DNA from: WGOA01 sp964429745
Lineage (GTDB): Bacteria > Bacteroidota > Bacteroidia > Chitinophagales > BACL12
DNA: 24,668 nucleotides
Direction: 5' to 3'
Assembly (NCBI GenBank): GCA_964429745.1
Contig: CAYSDI010000055.1
Coordinates: 1-24,668, forward strand
The notes beneath the pieces are model-generated. The model was not told the origin of the DNA. It saw only the letters and a list, made by a program, of their open reading frames with translations, and made no database searches. The position numbers and the translations under genes are program-made. Shown here piece after piece: positions 14,022 through 21,368 of the stretch; positions within the stretch are counted from its first letter, which is position 1; each line of letters starts with the position of its first letter.

Positions 14022-15143
14022 TTACCGCAAATAAAACGTAGGGCTAAGCGTTTTTATGGACCCATCCGGATACTCTACTGCTACGCGGAACAGCAAGCGA
14101 TCACCGGGTTTGGTTCGCTTGAACACGGCCAACATTTCATCGGTAAACTTGTTGCCGGGAGTCTTCGCCAGCACCGGCGACCCATACTCAGGGGTATACA
14201 CCAGTTCAAAGCCCCGAATCGCGTACCCGGCAGCAAAGAGGAAGTCATCGTTACGGGCGGCAATACCCGTTTGACCGTTGATGTCGCGCTGAACCAGCAC
14301 TCCGTCCGAACGCCCTCCAATGTAGATCAACGGCTCCGGGACGCGGCGCGCCTCAAACGTTGCACTGCCCTGCACCGCCCTTCCCCCGGGAGCAAGCCCA
14401 GTCAGGCGTAACTCAACAGGTCCGGGGTTTGTGGGCTTAGCCACCCATTGCTCGCTGGGCTCATCATAGCGCACGCCAGGCCCTTCCAGCTTGATTGAAG
14501 CAGGATCTGCCGTACCGCCATACACCCGCAAGGGGTTGTCCACACCTGTGTACAGGACATTCAAAGCAGCCGGTGCAATCAGAATGGGCTGTGGCAGCGA
14601 AGCCGCCAATTTGCCATCAAGGGCATGGAGCACCGCCTGCGTTTTAAAGGCCGCCACCATTTCCAATTCAGTCCGCAGGCCAAGCACTGTGTTTTGGGTA
14701 TAGCGCCCAGGCTGCAACGAAGCGAGGGCATCCGCCGCGTTGCCATCACCGGACCATTCGCGCTGGCAAGCTTCCAAAAAATCTTTCAGGGGAAGTTGCA
14801 TTTCTTCGAGCGGGTATCGACCCAGCAGCACACTGCTGTCGCCTGATGCGAACCCTTCTGCATAACGGCGCATCCATTGGTCCATATCCTTGCGCATAAC
14901 CCGGCGTAAGTTTTCTACTTGATCCAGTTGAGTAAGCACATCCAAGCAACTGCTGCAATCCGGTTGGCTTGCTTTCTGGCGAAGGGCGTTAGCCGCTTGA
15001 GCCAACGCGGCATCCATCCAAACCAAAGCAGATGGTGCCTTTGCAGTTGCAGGCTGCGCTAAAGAGGGATTTGGGAAGCCCAGCAACAGCATAAACGCAC
15101 ATGAAAGCAGGCTGATTCTGTGGCAAGAAGAATGAAAAAGCAT
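14022..15143 (-). CDS. Truncated GldM/PorM paralogue, soluble periplasmic form (gldM2)
   Basis: A 373-residue exported protein homologous to GldM. It begins with a signal peptide (hydrophobic core 10-22, likely cleavage after SLA near 29) in place of the GldM cytoplasmic tail and membrane helix. Residues 35-185 look helical and resemble GldM D1; NTVLGLRTELEMVAAFKTQA aligns with the TILTGLESDAYNCESTI region. Then comes directly the D3 start ALNVLYTGVDNP (193-204; MNVLYIGVDNP in GldM) and a D4-like end with NGQTGIAARNDDFLF (289-303) and RGFELVYTPEYGSPV. The roughly 125-residue D2 domain of GldM is absent. A CxxC pair lies at C63/C66. It follows gldN after a strong terminator, so it is separately expressed; no good promoter match was found in the 83-base gap. 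It probably binds T9SS partners through D3/D4, but without the anchor it cannot couple to the GldL motor. Confidence 0.85.
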   Translation of the reverse strand: MLFHSSCHRISLLSCAFMLLLGFPNPSLAQPATAKAPSALVWMDAALAQAANALRQKASQPDCSSCLDVLTQLDQVENLRRVMRKDMDQWMRRYAEGFASGDSSVLLGRYPLEEMQLPLKDFLEACQREWSGDGNAADALASLQPGRYTQNTVLGLRTELEMVAAFKTQAVLHALDGKLAASLPQPILIAPAALNVLYTGVDNPLRVYGGTADPASIKLEGPGVRYDEPSEQWVAKPTNPGPVELRLTGLAPGGRAVQGSATFEARRVPEPLIYIGGRSDGVLVQRDINGQTGIAARNDDFLFAAGYAIRGFELVYTPEYGSPVLAKTPGNKFTDEMLAVFKRTKPGDRLLFRVAVEYPDGSIKTLSPTFYLR

Positions 15144-15226
15144 GGGAATGGCGAAAAATTATCGAAGGTAATGCCGTGTCAGACCCTAAGCTAAAAACGG
15201 GCCAAACACGATCCGGGGTATAACGC

Positions 15227-15254
15227 AAAAGGCGGGACCGAAGTCCCGCCCTTT
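15227..15254 (-). terminator. Rho-independent terminator of the gldKLMN operon with a UUCG loop
   Basis: On the minus strand the arms GGCGGGAC and GTCCCGCC enclose the loop TTCG (stem 15231-15250), giving the extra-stable c(UUCG)g tetraloop. The stem is extended by an A-rich flank on the 5' side and by TTTT on the 3' side, up to 12 pairs with one G-U wobble. It lies 35 bases beyond the gldN stop and separates the core T9SS operon from gldM2. Confidence 0.92.
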
Positions 15255-15288
15255 AAAAACTTTTATTTCGATGCAGGGTGCTGAAGGC

Positions 15289-16119
15289 TTAGAATTCCCA
15301 CAGTTCGTGTTCGAACTTGAAGATTTTCTCTTTCAAGCGCTCGCTTTCTAAAACGGCATCAATCCCAGTGGCGTAGTTCTCAACCGTGCGGTCATAAACG
15401 TTGCTTTCTTTGATGATGTAGCTGGAGAACAACCGCATTTCAAACACATCTTCCCAACTCAGACGCACCGCGTCGTTGAAGTTGTTGAATACAGGCTTTG
15501 TGGCCAGGAATTCGCGGAGCGAAGGATAGTGCAGCCAGAACATCAACTCGTCACCGATTGTAATCCCGGAAGCTTCGTCCACCAACTCACGAACCGGGGC
15601 AATGCCCACAATTCGGCAAACGATGGTTGACGTCTCTTCGTCAAAGATCCAGTCTTCTTTAATCCACAGTTTGGAAACCCACACTGGATCAAAGTCGCTG
15701 TTGACTACTTGCTTGGTCTCTTCGTAGGTGTCCGGATCAAAAACCGTGATGGTGTCTACCCGGTACAACTTGCCGTTGACCTGCTCGGAGGTGTAGGGAA
15801 TGTCAAATTCGTCGCTCAGCGGGTTGAACGCTGTCACTTCGCCAGACTTTACTGCATCAATTAAGACCTGGGCCAAAGGAAGTTTGGGATACGCAAAGGG
15901 AAGGTTCATCTTCTCCTTGAAGTCGATGACGCGCCACATCCGCTTTTCCCAGAAAACGTCGGCTTCCCTTAAATGGTCGTAGGGTATAGCCCTGCGCTCT
16001 TCAAACGTGATTTCTTCGTATGCCCGATCGCGCGGAGCATCCGCTAACGGTTGAGCAACTGCCGGACCAGCCAGGCAAAGGGCCAGTCCAAAGCTCAGAA
16101 TCGAATGCAGGGTCTTCAT
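15289..16119 (-). CDS. gldN: Type IX secretion / gliding motility protein GldN (PorN)
   Basis: GldN is a periplasmic protein that forms, with the lipoprotein GldK, the large ring complex of the T9SS under the outer membrane and contacts the periplasmic end of GldM. The 276 residues start with a signal peptide (cleavage near GPAVA|QP, residue 22). The family signature HLREADVFWEKRMWRVIDFK (49-68) follows, then LWIKEDWIFDEE and WLHYPSLREFL, and the C-terminal block LSWEDVFEMRLFSSYIIKES. Length is close to that of other GldN proteins. Its ATG lies 10 bases after the gldM stop, so the two are cotranscribed and probably coupled. A strong terminator follows. A second, divergent GldN is encoded at 11586-12707. 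Confidence 0.96.
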   Translation of the reverse strand: MKTLHSILSFGLALCLAGPAVAQPLADAPRDRAYEEITFEERRAIPYDHLREADVFWEKRMWRVIDFKEKMNLPFAYPKLPLAQVLIDAVKSGEVTAFNPLSDEFDIPYTSEQVNGKLYRVDTITVFDPDTYEETKQVVNSDFDPVWVSKLWIKEDWIFDEETSTIVCRIVGIAPVRELVDEASGITIGDELMFWLHYPSLREFLATKPVFNNFNDAVRLSWEDVFEMRLFSSYIIKESNVYDRTVENYATGIDAVLESERLKEKIFKFEHELWEF

Positions 16120-16129
16120 GGCAATAGCG

Positions 16130-17761
16130 TTAAATAATGGTGAAACTGGTGTTCACTTCGCGGGTGGTGCCATCGGGCATCTTCACCTTGACGTTGGAGA
16201 AGAACAATCGGTCACCGCCGCGGAGTTTGCTCATAACCGTCTTCTGTTCATCAGAGAATCGGTTGCCGCTGGCCGACGTGGAGATAACCGGTCCGGAGCG
16301 AGGCGCATAGATCATGTCAAAACCCATAACCTGGTATTTCAAATCGAACACGAAGTCAGGGTTACGGGCAATGATACCCGCTTGGCCTTGTGCAAACTCT
16401 TTGGAAATACCACCGGTCTTTTTATCGCCCAGGTAGAAGTAAGGATCGGGAATACGCGAGATACGGAATTCCATTTGACCATTCACAGCGTCTCCTTCAT
16501 TGGACTTGCCGGACACCTTGACCGATTCGACTCGCGGGGCACCCGTTGGGTTGGCAACGTATTTACCACCGCCGCCTGCAGGTTTGATCCCGCAACCACT
16601 GGCTACCACCGTTGAAGGGTTGGCGTTGCCGGCGGTAATGGCAATCGGGTTGTCTACGCCGATGTAGAGCACGTTCATGGCCGTCGGAGAGATTACTACA
16701 TCACCAGGATTGAATGTTTCGTACTCAAACTCGAATGGATAGAAGTCGAAAAGCTCGCCTTTGCTGCCAGGCTTTTCCACCTTAATGACCCCCTGTACCT
16801 TGCGGGACCCGGAAGCGATGGTTTCAAAACTGGCCCGGCCATCCGGAGTAACCTCCAGCGGCTGTGCGTTGGACAACGGCATTTGATTGGCAGGCACTTT
16901 TTCAATCCGCGAGAAGGTTACCCTCCCTTTGGAATCCTCCGTGCGCGTTACTGCAGACGTCAAGTTACCAATGAATACCTCGGGACGCACCTGGCTTGAC
17001 TTTGCGCCCAGGAATATATCCGCGCGGTACTGCTTTCCGGTAACCAAAAACTTGGATTCCGAAACAGCAAAAGCTTCAAACTGGTCCACTTTGACGTCTT
17101 CTGCCCCCACTTTCTTGGACAACTGGTCCAAAATGGTGGATTCGCAATTGTAGGCGTCTGACTCGAGGCCGGTCAAAATGGTCTGCACAGCCTGGACTGG
17201 GACTTTGCGGAATTTGGAGGCCGCCCAATCCATGTTGGGATCTTCTGGCTTTTCCGCTTTCAACGTCAATTTGTCGCCCAACATGGCCTGATCTTCTTCT
17301 GACAACAGGGCTAAAAATTTACCCCTGTATTCGTTGATCTTGGCCTCGATTTCTGCCCCGCCACCCTTCTCCACAAACATGTTGGTGGTGGTTTCGACGT
17401 CTTTCTTGCCAACCAAAACCTCGTGGCCTTTTTCCATCTTAACACCACCGGAGGCTTCAATCATCTTCTCTTTCCATTCTTCGATGTAATCCACAAATTC
17501 TTCGCGGTATTTGCGCGCCTGGTCAGCATTTTCAATGAGCTGAAGGCTCTCTTCGCGACCATCTTTCTTAGCCGCGGCTACCAGTGAATTGTACACCAAT
17601 CCGTTCTTGGCATCCACTGCTTCTGTAGAATTCTTTATCCCCTTTTCGACCGTTTTAAAGGCGTTAAGGATTTCGGCAGACACGTTCAGAGCGAGCAGCG
17701 CGGTCAACACCAAATACATGATGTTGATCATAAGCTGCCGCGGTTCCTTGGGTATAGACAT
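16130..17761 (-). CDS. gldM: Type IX secretion / gliding motor protein GldM (PorM)
   Basis: GldM forms the periplasmic shaft of the proton-driven GldL/GldM motor that powers type IX secretion and gliding. The 543-residue protein begins with the canonical KEPRQLMINIMYLVLTALLA (5-24): a short cytoplasmic tail and one membrane helix. A helical D1 domain follows (about 35-222), then D2 (224-350), D3 starting at AMNVLYIGVDNP (361-372) and D4 up to the C-terminus (QAGIIARNPDFVF and MIYAPRSGPV visible). Length is normal. It lies 48 bases downstream of gldL and 10 bases upstream of gldN. It is the intact counterpart of the shortened paralogue at 14022-15143. No key region is missing. Confidence 0.97.
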   Translation of the reverse strand: MSIPKEPRQLMINIMYLVLTALLALNVSAEILNAFKTVEKGIKNSTEAVDAKNGLVYNSLVAAAKKDGREESLQLIENADQARKYREEFVDYIEEWKEKMIEASGGVKMEKGHEVLVGKKDVETTTNMFVEKGGGAEIEAKINEYRGKFLALLSEEDQAMLGDKLTLKAEKPEDPNMDWAASKFRKVPVQAVQTILTGLESDAYNCESTILDQLSKKVGAEDVKVDQFEAFAVSESKFLVTGKQYRADIFLGAKSSQVRPEVFIGNLTSAVTRTEDSKGRVTFSRIEKVPANQMPLSNAQPLEVTPDGRASFETIASGSRKVQGVIKVEKPGSKGELFDFYPFEFEYETFNPGDVVISPTAMNVLYIGVDNPIAITAGNANPSTVVASGCGIKPAGGGGKYVANPTGAPRVESVKVSGKSNEGDAVNGQMEFRISRIPDPYFYLGDKKTGGISKEFAQGQAGIIARNPDFVFDLKYQVMGFDMIYAPRSGPVISTSASGNRFSDEQKTVMSKLRGGDRLFFSNVKVKMPDGTTREVNTSFTII

Positions 17762-17809
17762 CTTTTAGCTTCTTTCGTCAGGTTAATAACAATAGGACCC
17801 AGGGAGGCG

Positions 17810-18637
17810 TCAGACTTTTACCGGTTGCGGACGGCTGATGGTCATGGCACTTAGCATATTGCCATAAACGTTGTTGAGCTGCGACAGATTGTTGGCCAGG
17901 CTGGCAATTTCTGTCTTGTACTTCTTGCTGTCCTCAATGGACTCGTTGAGGTTGTCCATGGCAGAAGCAAGTCCACCGTAGAACTTGTTCATTGCCTTGA
18001 GGTGGTTGTTGGTGTCCTGGAGCTCCAACTCGTAAATAGCGTTGAGCTGGCTGAGGTTTCTGGTCACTGCCTGAACCTGCTCGTGGTACTTCACGCTGTC
18101 TGTTCCCACTTCGCCTAAGTGGCGCATGGCACTAGCGGCATTGGAGTAGGCAACTTTCATTTCAGAAAGGGCATTGGCCGCTTCTTTGGTCTTCAGAGTG
18201 TAGTCGCTGGTAGACTTGGCCGCATCCTGCATGTCGGACATCTGCTCAATGCTGACGCCGAGTTTGCGGAGGTTGTCGCCCAATTTCTCAATCAATTCAG
18301 GCTGCACACTTTTTTCGAGCATGTTGTTCAACTGCTCTGTGACGCTGCCTTTTTTAGCGTTCAGTTGAGAAGCGAGACCTTTTTCCTCCACTTCAAATTC
18401 AGGAGAAACATCCAGATCCGGGTAAAGCTTCTCCCAGTGGTAATCCTTGTGGGGAGGTAAAACGCCTAACAAGACAAAAATGAATGCTTCGGTGAACAAG
18501 CCCACCATGAGCATTTCATTGGCACCATTCCAAGAGAGGATTTTGAAGAGTGCACCAATCATCACGACAGCGGCGGCAACCCCGATGATGAAGTTTTTAA
18601 TTCTGGCGAAAGCGAAAGAGTGAATAAACGCCGACAT
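17810..18637 (-). CDS. gldL: Type IX secretion / gliding motor protein GldL (PorL)
   Basis: GldL is the inner-membrane partner of GldM and forms the pentameric, proton-conducting part of the motor. The 275 residues have two transmembrane helices (about 14-34 and 40-62). The second holds the membrane glutamate E50 in VGLFTEAFIF, matching the conserved glutamate required for proton flow in F. johnsoniae GldL (E49). K14, K32 and E41 are other charged residues in or near the membrane. The PPHKDYHWEKLYPDLD motif follows the helices, and the rest (about 90-270) is a polar, helical cytoplasmic domain. The ATG at 18637 gives the expected short N-terminus. It sits between gldK and gldM; the gap to gldK is unusually long (133 bases) and structured. 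Confidence 0.96.
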   Translation of the reverse strand: MSAFIHSFAFARIKNFIIGVAAAVVMIGALFKILSWNGANEMLMVGLFTEAFIFVLLGVLPPHKDYHWEKLYPDLDVSPEFEVEEKGLASQLNAKKGSVTEQLNNMLEKSVQPELIEKLGDNLRKLGVSIEQMSDMQDAAKSTSDYTLKTKEAANALSEMKVAYSNAASAMRHLGEVGTDSVKYHEQVQAVTRNLSQLNAIYELELQDTNNHLKAMNKFYGGLASAMDNLNESIEDSKKYKTEIASLANNLSQLNNVYGNMLSAMTISRPQPVKV

Positions 18638-18693
18638 GCTTATTGGTTTTCTGGTGATGAAAGCGAGACTGTTGCGCGAACAATCGTCTGAAA

Positions 18694-18752
18694 CAATATC
18701 CCTATACGTCGCTGCAGGCAGCGTTGTTTCGTAGAATTAATTCGGGATATTG
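18694..18752 (-). repeat. Structured gldK-gldL intergenic element with nested inverted repeats
   Basis: Outer 9-base perfect arms CAATATCCC (18694-18702) and GGGATATTG (18744-18752) enclose two further symmetric elements: CGCTGC-AG-GCAGCG (18710-18723) and the 10-base palindrome GAATTAATTC (18734-18743). In the mRNA this could fold as a closed three-way structure between gldK and gldL. No T-run follows, so it is not a standard terminator. It could tune gldL expression relative to gldK through processing or stability. Confidence 0.6.
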
Positions 18753-18770
18753 CCCAGAAGTGATACGGAA

Positions 18771-20063
18771 TTACTTAAAGTCGTTCATAGACCGGCCAAG
18801 GAACGGCATCACGCAGCGGAAGCCGACATAGCATTTGGCCGTATCCTGGTATTCCCAGTGACGGGTACCTGTCTGAATATAGTAGCTGATGTCCTTCCAG
18901 GACCCACCGCGAATAACCTTTCGCTTATTGGTAGGGGAATCGCCCTCTTCCGCATCGTAACGGATGTCAGGGTTCATGTCGTGGATGAAAGAATACGAAT
19001 TCTCGTAGAAGGCCGAAGAGGTCCATTCCGCCACGTTGCCTGCCATGTTGTACAGGCCGTAGTCGTTTGGAGCATAAGAGTACACTTTAACTGTGTAGAA
19101 TCCGCCATCTTCCGGGTAAGAACCGCGTCCGGGCTTGAAGTTGGCCAGAAAACAGCCTTTGGTGTTCCGGACGTACGGGCCACCCCATGGGTAAGGCACC
19201 AGGTCGCGACCACCACGGGCGGCGTATTCCCACTCGTGCTCTGTTGGCAGGCGGAAGTCATCGACTACCGGCTCACCGTTGTCCAGGCGGTACTCATTCC
19301 AGAACCCTGTTCTCCAGGCAGCGAAGGCACGGGCCTGCATCCAGCCGACGCCAACCACAGGGTAGTCGTCAAAAGCGGGGTGCGAGAAGTACTGACGGGC
19401 CATGGGCTCGTTGTAGCTGTAAGAAAAGTCGTGCACCCAAACCAGGGTGTCCGGGTAGATTTTGAGGTCGTTTTCTTCTTTAATGAAGTCTTGCAGCGGT
19501 CGCTCGCGATCCGGGTTGCCCTTTTTGGAGGCCATAGCCTGCCAGTCGACCCAGCGGAAGGAATACTTCAACCGGCGCGTATCTACCCCGCGACGGCCGT
19601 ATAGGGACTCGCCGGGAGGCGTGAGCATGTCCTCCAGATTGCCCGTTTGCTCTGGATCAGACCAGTCAATTTCCTGGGTCCAGTCCAGGCGCTCTCCTTC
19701 AGAAGACTCATCGGCTTCTTCATAGTGGTCCAGCAGGGTGTGGGCGATGGAGTCGCGCACCCAGTAGACAAACTGGCGGTATTCGTTGTTGGAGATTTCC
19801 GAATCATCCATGTAGAAACCCTGAATGGAGATGGATTTGCTTCGTTGCCACAGGGCGTGGTTCACGTCCTGGTCGCTTGGACCGATGTGCAACGTTCCAG
19901 ACGGAATGTAAACCATTCCGTGTGGATTGATCGGACCCCACTGCGGGCGATCGTAAACACCGAGCAATTGGCCGCGATAATCGCTCCAACCGCTTTTGCT
20001 GCAACTGTTCAATGTAGACAGCACCGTTGCCGCCGCCAATATGAACCCTAAAGATCGCTTCAT
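18771..20063 (-). CDS. gldK: Type IX secretion ring lipoprotein GldK (PorK)
   Basis: GldK is an outer-membrane lipoprotein that builds the periplasmic T9SS ring with GldN. The 430-residue product begins MKRSLGFILAAATVLSTLNS with C21 as lipidation site. The remainder is a formylglycine-generating-enzyme/sulfatase-modifying-factor-type fold, shown by MVYIPSGTLHIG, DSEISNNEYRQFVYWV, FRLPTEHEWEYAARGG, GLYNMAGNVAEWTSSAF and VIRGGSWKD. The frame is open back to 20165, but the ATG at 20063 is chosen because it directly gives the lipoprotein signal peptide and because a strong promoter match lies inside that extension. It is preceded by porP and followed by gldL. In GldK the fold is thought to be structural, not enzymatic. 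Confidence 0.95.
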   Translation of the reverse strand: MKRSLGFILAAATVLSTLNSCSKSGWSDYRGQLLGVYDRPQWGPINPHGMVYIPSGTLHIGPSDQDVNHALWQRSKSISIQGFYMDDSEISNNEYRQFVYWVRDSIAHTLLDHYEEADESSEGERLDWTQEIDWSDPEQTGNLEDMLTPPGESLYGRRGVDTRRLKYSFRWVDWQAMASKKGNPDRERPLQDFIKEENDLKIYPDTLVWVHDFSYSYNEPMARQYFSHPAFDDYPVVGVGWMQARAFAAWRTGFWNEYRLDNGEPVVDDFRLPTEHEWEYAARGGRDLVPYPWGGPYVRNTKGCFLANFKPGRGSYPEDGGFYTVKVYSYAPNDYGLYNMAGNVAEWTSSAFYENSYSFIHDMNPDIRYDAEEGDSPTNKRKVIRGGSWKDISYYIQTGTRHWEYQDTAKCYVGFRCVMPFLGRSMNDFK

Positions 20064-20110
20064 TCTAGTGAGTGGTGTTTTTCCGGCAGAGAGCCATGAA
20101 GATAGCTGGT

Positions 20111-20141
20111 CAAAACTATGAAACAAATTGCCCATATCAAA
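20111..20141 (-). promoter_or_regulatory. Predicted Bacteroidota-type promoter of gldK
   Basis: On the minus strand TTTG (20138-20141) is followed after exactly 19 bases by TAGTTTTG (20111-20118). This is a full match to the Bacteroidota -33/-7 consensus (TTTG, TAnnTTTG). The start of transcription would be near 20104, leaving a leader of about 40 bases before the gldK ATG. gldKLMN can thus be transcribed without porP. Confidence 0.75.
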
Positions 20142-20220
20142 AACAGTTAGCGTGCGGAATGACAAGCAAACTGGGTTAAAAAGTGGGAATTTTTAGCCTT
20201 CATAGCTCACCTTTTGAAAT

Positions 20221-21228
20221 CTAATAATGGAGATACCTTAAATTGTTAATTCGCTTGCCTTGCCGCGGCTTTTCAACTGCAACCCGGTAGCGGACCATCA
20301 ACTCATGCGAACCTGAACTTACTTGGTTTAGGGCGCTCAACGGGTAATCGTAAGCGTATCCCAAGCCAAGTCGATCGGATACATTAGCACCAACAAGGCC
20401 TCCAACAGCATCAGCTTGCCCGTCAAAGTAGGTTCTAAACGAGGCACCAGCCCAAATATTGCCTCTAATGTAGAGCAAAGCATTCAAGTCGGCCATGGAA
20501 GAAGCCAGGTCAGTTTTGACCTGTACGCCGGGCTCCAATTCAAGGTTACTGTTTAGAACAATTTTGTAGGCAGTCGTGACATAATAATGCCTTCTCATGG
20601 CTATGCTGGAACTGCCCCCGTTCACTTCAAATGTGACATCCGGCTGGGTCAGGTGCGTTGCTGACAGACCCGCGCGAAATCGCTCGCTTTGAAACCATAG
20701 CCCTACGCCAAAGTCTGCCGCCATGGCCTGCACATTAGAAGTGGGCAAAAAGTTGTCGTTGTGCTCCACCTGCCCGTCCTCGTAACTGCCTTCCGGGGCG
20801 CGCAACCGATCGCCTTCGATGGCCTGCTGCAGCCCTCCAGCGGACAATCCAATAGAAAAACTGCTTCTGGCTCCTACTTCCAGCCTGTAGGCGTAGGCCG
20901 CATAAAAGCCAGTAACTCGCTGCACACCGCTCAAATCGTTCCAGATGGAGAAGCCCAGACCACTGCTCAACCCGTACAAAGGCAAGTGTCCCGCCAGCGA
21001 TTGGCTTTGCGGAGCCCCATCAAGGCCTACCCATTGCGCCCGCACCAGGGCCGTAAGGTCCAAGCCGGGCTCGCTCCCTGCCGCAGCGGGATTGAAAAGA
21101 AAGGGCTGGAATCGGAATTGGGTGAATTGGGGGTCTTGTTGAGCGCTCAAGGAAGTGCTCAACATTAAAATCCCAACCAAAACCAGAAACCGGTAATTCA
21201 GAACACGGTGGAGGTGAAAATAAGCCAT
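20221..21228 (-). CDS. porP: PorP/SprF family type IX secretion outer-membrane protein
   Basis: PorP/SprF proteins are outer-membrane beta-barrels that work with T9SS cargo and, in the conserved porPKLMN arrangement, with the GldK/GldN ring. The 335-residue product has a signal peptide (about 1-29, ending STSLSAQ). The family-typical mature start QQDPQFTQFRFQPFLFNPAA follows, then the motif-rich barrel with alternating strands (for example FSIGLSAGGLQQAIEGD and RLGLGYAYDYPLSALNQ). A second ATG at 21258 would add ten residues before the signal peptide; the ATG at 21228 is preferred because it places the basic n-region correctly. gldK follows after 157 bases with its own promoter. Confidence 0.92.
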   Translation of the reverse strand: MAYFHLHRVLNYRFLVLVGILMLSTSLSAQQDPQFTQFRFQPFLFNPAAAGSEPGLDLTALVRAQWVGLDGAPQSQSLAGHLPLYGLSSGLGFSIWNDLSGVQRVTGFYAAYAYRLEVGARSSFSIGLSAGGLQQAIEGDRLRAPEGSYEDGQVEHNDNFLPTSNVQAMAADFGVGLWFQSERFRAGLSATHLTQPDVTFEVNGGSSSIAMRRHYYVTTAYKIVLNSNLELEPGVQVKTDLASSMADLNALLYIRGNIWAGASFRTYFDGQADAVGGLVGANVSDRLGLGYAYDYPLSALNQVSSGSHELMVRYRVAVEKPRQGKRINNLRYLHY

Positions 21229-21259
21229 CAACGATAATGCTGTAACGCAGGAGAACATT

Positions 21260-21276
21260 AGGCTGTTGCACAGCCT
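21260..21276. repeat. 7-base hairpin in the porP leader
   Basis: AGGCTGT (21260-21266) and ACAGCCT (21270-21276) are perfect complements around a 3-base centre. The hairpin would lie in the porP mRNA leader, about 32 bases before the preferred start codon. It could affect translation, but there is no direct evidence, and short hairpins arise by chance. Confidence 0.45.
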
Positions 21277-21296
21277 CCGGGGTAACAGCGAGCTTA

Positions 21297-21327
21297 TAAA
21301 GCTAAGGAATCCTTCATCCCCGGCAAA
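21297..21327 (-). promoter_or_regulatory. Predicted Bacteroidota-type promoter of porP
   Basis: On the minus strand TTTG (21324-21327) is followed after 19 bases by TAGCTTTA (21297-21304), one mismatch from TAnnTTTG. The spacing equals that of the gldK promoter. The predicted transcript starts near 21290, after the end of the upstream DUF255 gene. Confidence 0.6.
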
Positions 21328-21368
21328 TCAGTGTTGCAGAATACCCAAAAATGTGCAAAAGATTGAGT

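Noticed and set aside
20175..20197. A TTAAAAAG...AATTTTTAG near-palindrome downstream of porP, as a possible terminator.
   Set aside because: The stem is almost all A-T and interrupted, so it would be unstable; promoter evidence for gldK does not need it.
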